From Nitrospirales bacterium (GTDB lineage: Bacteria > Nitrospirota > Thermodesulfovibrionia > Thermodesulfovibrionales > Dissulfurispiraceae): a stretch of DNA of 10,580 bases. Within the stretch, counting starts at the first letter, position 1; each line of letters begins with the position of its first letter. The notes under the pieces are model-generated. The model had not been told where the DNA came from. It ran no database searches and worked only from the letters and a program-made list of their open reading frames with translations. Below, piece after piece: positions 6,108-10,580 of the stretch. The stretch is from contig JADLDZ010000099.1 of NCBI GenBank assembly GCA_020846375.1, forward strand, positions 1 through 10,580, given 5' to 3'. Made by a program: the position numbers and the translations under genes.

Positions 6108-6491
6108 ATGGCAGGCAGACAGAAGCACGATGGGGAAATGGAGTCGAACAGGCAGCACAAGCTGGCCGCAGGTCTGGTCTCCGAAAAATTCCCCGGGGTG
6201 GAGCGTATGGTGCTCCATATGACCTACTATCAAAGAGGAGAAAATCCGGTCCTGATGGTGCGGACGGTGAACATTCTGCCCTCCTCGCCCGCTTATTTCA
6301 AGATGGAATGCATGATCCGCGGCTGCCTGAACGGGGGATTCGACCTGACCTCCGTCGTACGGAAGATGCTCAAGGAGCAGAAACGGACGGCGAGAGGGAA
6401 AATGGAGTGTGGAGGGGAAAGCAGGGAAATCCCTGCCGATCACGCCCACATCTCCTACGAAATAACCGTCGAGTACCGGAAAAAGCGCTGA
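6108..6491 (+). CDS. Conserved-looking hypothetical protein with three cysteines
   Basis: This 127-residue protein has no signal peptide, no membrane segment and no enzyme motif I recognise. The start is supported by GGGGG just before GAAAGATG. The frame is open a further 31 codons upstream, but that extension would run back into the terminator stem and has no initiator with a ribosome binding site. Residues 17-55 (LVSEKFPGVERM, then LMVRTVNILP) look like a helix followed by beta-strands. The central part MECMIRGCLNGGFDL (66-80) has Cys68 and Cys73, and Cys101 follows in MECGG. The C-terminus ISYEITVEY looks like a strand. The repeated MEC context and GGFDL suggest a conserved metal- or thiol-based site, but that is inference. 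It lies between two paralogous TPR genes on the other strand, with convergent stops 12 nt apart on its 3' side. It lies downstream of a terminator that may attenuate it. Confidence 0.72.
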   Translation: MAGRQKHDGEMESNRQHKLAAGLVSEKFPGVERMVLHMTYYQRGENPVLMVRTVNILPSSPAYFKMECMIRGCLNGGFDLTSVVRKMLKEQKRTARGKMECGGESREIPADHAHISYEITVEYRKKR

Positions 6492-6503
6492 GGACGCGTC
6501 CTT

Positions 6504-6947
6504 TCAACGGAGCCCCATTTTTTTCAGAAGGATGCCCAGGTATTTATTGAGGGGATTATCCCTCGAAAGGAAGCGGATTACCGGAGGCTTCCTGGTTTCG
6601 AGCTTCACCAGTTCGTCGATAATCATCTGATTGACCTCGTGCTTCAGTCCCTCCCTGAATACCAGTATGGCTTCCTCCTTCTTGTGCCCCAGAAGATGGA
6701 CCTTTCCCAAATTGAGATAATGGACCGGATTGTCGGGGTCCGCCTGTATCGCTTCCTCGCAGAGCGAGACCGCCTTCCTCACCTGTCCGCGCTGATTTGC
6801 GATGCAAAGGGCCAGGTACGAGGTGGTAAGAGGGCTTTGTTCGATGCTGTCCGCCTTTTCAAAATGAGCAAGGGCGGAGAGCATTTTCCCCTGGTTGAAA
6901 GCGGTAAGACCTTTTATGAAGAGCTTGTAGGCTTCCGGATCGCGCAT
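6504..6947 (-). CDS. Small TPR-repeat protein, paralog 2
   Basis: This 147-residue protein aligns end to end without gaps to the TPR protein at 5350-5793. By hand count 86 of 147 positions are identical (about 58%). The strongest blocks are RKAVSLCEEAI, HYLNLG and the C-terminal segment with RKPPVIRFL, NPLNKYLG and KKMGLR. It has three TPR-like helix pairs (about 4-37, 38-71, 72-105) followed by the shared tail (116-147), which is not a TPR. No signal peptide or membrane segment is seen, so a cytoplasmic interaction or scaffold role is likely. The ATG at 6947 has no Shine-Dalgarno; an A-rich tract and a TACAAT box end 7 nt before it. Same-strand orientation to its paralog suggests a tandem duplication, with the plus-strand hypothetical gene now lying between the copies. 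Confidence 0.82.
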   Translation of the reverse strand: MRDPEAYKLFIKGLTAFNQGKMLSALAHFEKADSIEQSPLTTSYLALCIANQRGQVRKAVSLCEEAIQADPDNPVHYLNLGKVHLLGHKKEEAILVFREGLKHEVNQMIIDELVKLETRKPPVIRFLSRDNPLNKYLGILLKKMGLR

Positions 6948-6954
6948 TTGTTCA

Positions 6955-6983
6955 ATTGTACTATTTTTGATTTTTTTTTGGAA
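6955..6983 (-). promoter_or_regulatory. Promoter candidate for TPR paralog 2, with A-tract
   Basis: On the minus strand, TACAAT (6960-6955, 5 of 6 to -10) lies 17 nt downstream of TTCCAA (6983-6978, 3 of 6 to -35). The spacer contains a run of A interrupted by TC. The -10 ends 7 nt before the ATG at 6947, so the start would fall at or next to the initiation codon and leave no room for a ribosome binding site. Confidence 0.33.
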
Positions 6984-7050
6984 CTTAGGGCTCCCTTCGC
7001 AGCCGCTCCCTGCAGTATTCGAAGAAGCGTCGGGAAGGGGAAGCTCAGAC

Positions 7051-8133
7051 TCAGAGGAAAAGGTCCGGGGCTGAAAAACCCACCAGGTGCACTTCGGGAC
7101 GGAGGAGCACCCCGAACCTTTCCTTCACTCTTTCCTGGATCTCCCGGGCAAGGGCGATGATTTCGCCCGCCGAAGCATCCTGGTAATTGACGAGAATAAG
7201 GGTATGCCGGGGGGAGAGCCCCGCTCTTCCCTGCCGGTATCCGCGGTGAAACCCCGCGCACTGGATAAGGCACGCGGCGGAGACTTTCACCTCCCCGGAG
7301 GGCTGGGGCCACGCCCATGCGGTGCATCCTCCTGCATCTTCCACTTTCCTGCGCAGCTCTTCGAACTGCCCGGCCGGAATCAGCGGGTTCCTGAAAAATG
7401 AGCCGGCGCTCTGAAAGACGTCATAGCCTTCAAGGGTGAGCAGCCCCTTGGTATTCCTTATTTCGAGCACCGCCTTCCGCACCCGGGCCAGGGAGACCTC
7501 CCCGCTTTCCGAAAAGTATTTCTGTAGGTCACGGTAGGAGGTGTCGGGGGCTCCGTCCCTGGTGAGGCGGAAAAGGACGGAGGTGATGAGATAGTGCCCT
7601 GCCCCTGCGGTATTGAAAAAACTTGTGCGGTATCCGAACCCGCATTCGGGGTTGCTGAAGACGACCGGCTCCCCGTTCTCCCTGCGGAGCGCGTGGACTT
7701 CTGAAACGACGGCATCGGCGTTCTGCCCGTATGCGCCGATGTTCTGCACGGGGGCGGCCCCTGTTGTCCCGGGAATCCCGGAGAGGCACTCCACTCCCTG
7801 CCAGTTATTCTCCACACAGTGTTGTACAAGGGCGTCCCATTCCTCTCCCGCCCCTGCATGTACGGAGACCCGTCCTCCTTCGAGCCTGACCTCCCTCCTC
7901 CGTATCCTGTTCAGGATGACGAGTCCGGGGAAGCCCTCGTCGCTGACAAGAATATTGCTCCCCCCGCCGAGGACAAAGACGGGTACTCCAACCTCACGGG
8001 AGAAGGCAAGGGCCTCCCGGGCCTGCTCTTCGGTGGAGACTGCGGCAAAGAACCGGGCAGGACCGCCGATCCTGAAAGTGGTGAGCTCTCTGAGAGGGTA
8101 ATTCCCCTGGATGTCGAGAGAGGTGCTCATCAT
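7051..8133 (-). CDS. murB: UDP-N-acetylenolpyruvoylglucosamine reductase (MurB, type I)
   Basis: MurB is the FAD enzyme that reduces UDP-GlcNAc-enolpyruvate with NADPH to UDP-MurNAc in the cytoplasmic phase of peptidoglycan synthesis. The 360-residue protein has the FAD-binding N-terminal region with TTFRIGGPA (18-26) and LGGGSNILVSD (55-65), and IPGTTGAAPVQNIGAYG (120-136). GYRTSFF (168-173) carries the substrate-binding Arg169, AGSFFRNP (243-250) the catalytic Ser245, and PEVHLVG the catalytic Glu347. The GYRTSFF loop and the length indicate the type I (E. coli-like) enzyme. The frame stays open upstream to 8406, but that part is out-of-frame translation of lspA. The start is therefore the ATG at 8133, or the next codon at 8130. 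Neither has a clear Shine-Dalgarno. The gene follows lspA after 82 nt with no visible terminator, so read-through from ileS-lspA is likely. Confidence 0.95.
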   Translation of the reverse strand: MMSTSLDIQGNYPLRELTTFRIGGPARFFAAVSTEEQAREALAFSREVGVPVFVLGGGSNILVSDEGFPGLVILNRIRRREVRLEGGRVSVHAGAGEEWDALVQHCVENNWQGVECLSGIPGTTGAAPVQNIGAYGQNADAVVSEVHALRRENGEPVVFSNPECGFGYRTSFFNTAGAGHYLITSVLFRLTRDGAPDTSYRDLQKYFSESGEVSLARVRKAVLEIRNTKGLLTLEGYDVFQSAGSFFRNPLIPAGQFEELRRKVEDAGGCTAWAWPQPSGEVKVSAACLIQCAGFHRGYRQGRAGLSPRHTLILVNYQDASAGEIIALAREIQERVKERFGVLLRPEVHLVGFSAPDLFL

Positions 8134-8215
8134 TGCGTGGTGCGCAGCAAACGGGTGAGGGACCGGATCCCGGCTGAAGACGGTGACGGAATTGCGGTGC
8201 CCCCTGCTCCGGAGC

Positions 8216-8674
8216 TCATGCGGCCTTCTTGTGATCCCGGAATGTCTTATAAACAAGCAGCAGAATCCCGATGGTGAGCGCCGAGTCCGCCACATTGAAC
8301 GTGGGCCAGTGGCGGACGCCGATGTGCATGTCGAGGAAATCCACCACATGGCCGTAGCGTATCCTGTCCGCGAGGTTTCCGGCGGCGCCGCCCAGGACGA
8401 GGGCATACATGAGCCGGTTCTCCCCGTCCCTGACGAGGAGGACCGATACGGCGATAAGGGCGATAAGGGCGACAGCGATGAAGAAGGGATTGCCGAGGCT
8501 CTTTAGCATCCCGAAGGCGGAGCCGGGATTCTCCGCATAGATGATATTGAAGAAGGGCGTGATGCGCAGGACATCGAAGGGACCGACATGGCTCGTGATG
8601 AGCTGTTTGGTAGCCTGATCCAGGAGGAAGATACAGAGAGCGAGCAGGAAGAAGAGAGGTGCTTTCTTTCTCAT
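8216..8674 (-). CDS. lspA: Lipoprotein signal peptidase (signal peptidase II)
   Basis: LspA is the inner-membrane aspartyl protease that removes signal peptides from prolipoproteins before the lipid-modified cysteine. The 152-residue protein has four predicted membrane segments (about 5-22, 63-81, 88-104 and 128-144). It carries the conserved blocks LLDQATKQLI, AENPGSAFGML, GGAAGNLADRIRYGHVVDF and FNVADSAL. The two catalytic aspartates are D112 (VVD) and D130 (NVAD). The frame opens earlier, at 8761, but the ATG at 8674 overlaps the ileS stop codon as ATGA and begins directly with the charged-then-hydrophobic MRKKAPLFFLL. This gives the usual family length. The overlap implies translational coupling to ileS, a pairing seen in many bacteria. 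A perfect 10-bp palindrome (8206-8215) lies next to its stop, without a U-tract. Confidence 0.95.
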   Translation of the reverse strand: MRKKAPLFFLLALCIFLLDQATKQLITSHVGPFDVLRITPFFNIIYAENPGSAFGMLKSLGNPFFIAVALIALIAVSVLLVRDGENRLMYALVLGGAAGNLADRIRYGHVVDFLDMHIGVRHWPTFNVADSALTIGILLLVYKTFRDHKKAA

Positions 8675-10580
8675 GAGAGGGCTTTCGCGCATCTCTCGCA
8701 GACTCCGGGATGTGCGGGGGCCTGCCCGACGGTCATGCTCCAGTTCCAGCACCTCTCGCATTTCAGTCCGGCAGCCCTGTCCACCCTGATGGAGAGCCCC
8801 TGTAGTTCAGGACTCTCGTAGGCATCGGGAACCCTTTCCCCGGCCGGGTGGAGCTGCACCCCGGAGACGATGAAAAGCGTGGGCAGGAAATTCCGGTAGT
8901 TTTCCAGGAGGGCAAGTATCTTTTCCGGCGCGTAGAGGACGAGCTGCGCCTCGAGGGCATTGCCGATATGCTTTTCCTTCCTTTTGATTTCAAGAGCCTT
9001 ATTCGCTTCGTCCCGTATCCTGATGAGTTCTTCCCACCGCTCCTCCAGTCCCTCGTCGAGGAAGTCCTCGCTGACCACCGGGAATCCCGAGAGGAAAATA
9101 CTCTCGGTGCCTTCGCCGGAAGGCTTCTGCCCGGGAGACAGGTAGCCCCATATCTCCTCTGCGGTAAAGGAAAGGATCGGCGCCATAAGCCGGGTCATAT
9201 CGGTGAGGATCCTGCACATGACCCATTGGGCCGCACGCCTTTCAGGGGAATCCTTCCTGAAGGTGTAGAGGCGGTCCTTCAGGATGTCAAGGTAGAAGGA
9301 GCTCATATCGACGATGCAGAAGTTGTAGAGGGAGTGAAACGCCTCATGGAAATCGAAATTCTCGTAGGCAGCCGAGACCCGCCTGATCAGCCCCTGCAGC
9401 CGGGACAGTGCCCAGCGGTCGATTTCGAGGAGGTGCCTGCTGTAGTCGCTGCCGTCGAAATCGCTGAGGGTCCCGAGGAGGAATCGGCCCGTGTTCCTGA
9501 TTTTCCGGTATGCCTCGGTAAGCCTGTTGATAATCTCCTTGGACAGGCGGATATCGTCGCGGTAGTCCTCTGCAGACACCCAGAGCCTGATGATTTCCGC
9601 TCCGTTGGCCTTGATGATCTCCTGCGGGGCGATGACATTCCCCAGGGATTTGGACATCTTCTTCCCCTGGCCGTCAACGGTGAACCCGTGGGTAAGGACG
9701 GTCCGGTAGGGTGCCTTTCCCCGCGTTCCCACGGAAGCGAGGAGGGAGCTCTGGAACCATCCCCGATGCTGATCGCTCCCTTCGAGGTACATGTCGGCGG
9801 GCCAGGAGAGGCGGGCATCTCTTTCGAGGACGGCGGCATGGCTTACCCCGGAGTCGAACCAGACATCGAGGATATCCATCTCCTTCCTGAAGGAGCCGCT
9901 CCCGCACCGGCGGCAGGTATATCCTGTCCCGAGGAAATCCTCGACTCCCCGGATAAACCAGATGTCGGCGCCATACTCACCAACGAGACCGGTGATCCGG
10001 TCGAACAGGGCGGGATCGTTCACGAATTCGCCACAGTCGTCGCAGGTGAAGAGGGTGATGGGGACTCCCCACGCCCTCTGCCGCGAAATGCACCAGTCGG
10101 GTCTGTTCGAGACCATCCCGGAGATCCTGTCCTTTCCCCATGAGGGTACCCAGTGCACTTTCCCGATCTCTTCAAGGCTCTTTTCCCTCAGATCTCCTGT
10201 CTCCATCGATATGAACCACTGTGCCGTCGCCCTGAAGATGACCGGTTTTTTGCACCGCCAGCAATGCGGATAGGAATGCCGTATCTTTTCAACGCCCAGG
10301 AGGGCGTGCTTCTCCTTCAATGTCTCGATGATCCCGTCGTTTGCCTTGAAGACGAACTGGCCCTCGAAAGGGGGGACCGCCCTGGTGAATCTGCCCCGGT
10401 CGTCCACCGGAGCATAGATATCGAGCCCGTACTTCAGCCCGGCATTGTAGTCGTCCTCCCCGTGGCCGGGGGCGATATGGACGATGCCGCTTCCCTCTCC
10501 GACGCTGACAAAATCGCCGAGGATCACCTTCGACTCCCTGTCGATGAACGGGTGGTGTGCCCGCATCCCCTCCAGCTCCC
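8671..10580 (-). CDS. ileS: Isoleucyl-tRNA synthetase, C-terminal two thirds (5' end outside window)
   Basis: The enzyme charges tRNA-Ile with isoleucine in the cytoplasm. The frame is open to the right edge of the window (the ATG at 10566 is internal), so roughly the first 300 residues, including HIGH, lie outside. Counting from 10566, the end of the CP1 editing domain is seen as GSGIVHIAPGHGEDDY (25-40), with the conserved editing aspartate region. Next come the CWRCKK zinc-type motif (102-107), DWCISRQRAWGVPI, a second CxxC pair group (175-221) and DVWFDSG (234-240). The catalytic KMSKS loop is at 303-307, followed by the anticodon-binding helical domain. The C-terminal zinc finger CERC-W...CERC near 612-627 is typical of the E. 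coli-type (type 1) enzyme rather than the eukaryote-like mupirocin-resistant type. It overlaps lspA by 4 nt. Confidence 0.97.
   Translation of the reverse strand, partial: ELEGMRAHHPFIDRESKVILGDFVSVGEGSGIVHIAPGHGEDDYNAGLKYGLDIYAPVDDRGRFTRAVPPFEGQFVFKANDGIIETLKEKHALLGVEKIRHSYPHCWRCKKPVIFRATAQWFISMETGDLREKSLEEIGKVHWVPSWGKDRISGMVSNRPDWCISRQRAWGVPITLFTCDDCGEFVNDPALFDRITGLVGEYGADIWFIRGVEDFLGTGYTCRRCGSGSFRKEMDILDVWFDSGVSHAAVLERDARLSWPADMYLEGSDQHRGWFQSSLLASVGTRGKAPYRTVLTHGFTVDGQGKKMSKSLGNVIAPQEIIKANGAEIIRLWVSAEDYRDDIRLSKEIINRLTEAYRKIRNTGRFLLGTLSDFDGSDYSRHLLEIDRWALSRLQGLIRRVSAAYENFDFHEAFHSLYNFCIVDMSSFYLDILKDRLYTFRKDSPERRAAQWVMCRILTDMTRLMAPILSFTAEEIWGYLSPGQKPSGEGTESIFLSGFPVVSEDFLDEGLEERWEELIRIRDEANKALEIKRKEKHIGNALEAQLVLYAPEKILALLENYRNFLPTLFIVSGVQLHPAGERVPDAYESPELQGLSIRVDRAAGLKCERCWNWSMTVGQAPAHPGVCERCAKALS

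Noticed and set aside
6491..6502. 12-bp perfect palindrome AGGACGCGTCCT in the convergent gap, as a bidirectional terminator
   Set aside because: As a hairpin it has only four stem pairs around a CGCG loop, and no T-tract on either side. It may be chance.
6962..6979. T-rich run as a plus-strand terminator
   Set aside because: No GC-rich stem precedes it on the plus strand. It is better read as the A-tract of a minus-strand promoter region.
8134..8406. N-terminal extension of MurB into lspA
   Set aside because: The 91 extra residues are out-of-frame translation of lspA, and MurB homology begins only after the ATG pair at 8133/8130.
8848..10143. 431-codon plus-strand open frame opposite ileS
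   Set aside because: ileS on the minus strand is certain (KMSKS, zinc finger). The opposite frame is compositionally a shadow with no start signal.
1..10580. Mobile elements, CRISPR arrays, tRNA or rRNA genes, restriction or defence modules
   Set aside because: I looked on both strands for direct-repeat arrays, transposase or integrase motifs and tRNA-like cloverleaf ends, and saw none.

Overview
The window is a GC-rich stretch of ordinary bacterial chromosome with dense, mostly minus-strand genes. I saw no insertion sequences, phage genes, CRISPR arrays, tRNAs or rRNAs. The host is a Gram-negative-like bacterium: it has lipoprotein signal peptidase, a type I MurB and an E. coli-type IleS with a C-terminal zinc finger. 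The mixture of Bacillus-like pyruvate dehydrogenase E1, an NDP-forming acyl-CoA synthetase and small TPR proteins would fit Nitrospirota or a deltaproteobacterial lineage. That placement is a low-confidence inference from family resemblance only.

Layout. (1) 43-4687, minus strand: a four-gene operon read right to left, 2-oxoacid (probably pyruvate) dehydrogenase E1 alpha, E1 beta and E2, then the alpha-type subunit of an NDP(ADP)-forming acyl-CoA synthetase. Two of the junctions are 1 nt apart or overlap by 4 nt. Together the enzymes could turn a 2-oxoacid into acyl-CoA and then recover the thioester energy as ATP. E3 and the ATP-grasp beta subunit are not in the window. (2) 4824-5333, plus strand: a lone YhbS-like GNAT acetyltransferase, divergent from the operon. 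(3) 5350-6947: two paralogous 147-residue TPR proteins on the minus strand, about 58% identical without gaps by hand count, flanking an unrecognised Cys-containing 127-residue protein on the plus strand. (4) 7051-10580, minus strand: ileS (5' end outside the window), lspA and murB, read right to left. ileS and lspA overlap by 4 nt.

The least explained part is 5794-6107, between the first TPR gene and the plus-strand hypothetical gene. It holds two divergent sigma70-like promoters with an inverted repeat between them. The plus-strand promoter is followed almost at once by a small hairpin and a textbook intrinsic terminator. This predicts either a roughly 60-nt small RNA or an attenuating leader for the Cys protein. 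A 15-codon reading frame with a Shine-Dalgarno sequence runs straight through the terminator. Two minus-strand genes (E1 alpha and the second TPR gene) have -10-like boxes so close to their ATG that leaderless transcripts are possible.
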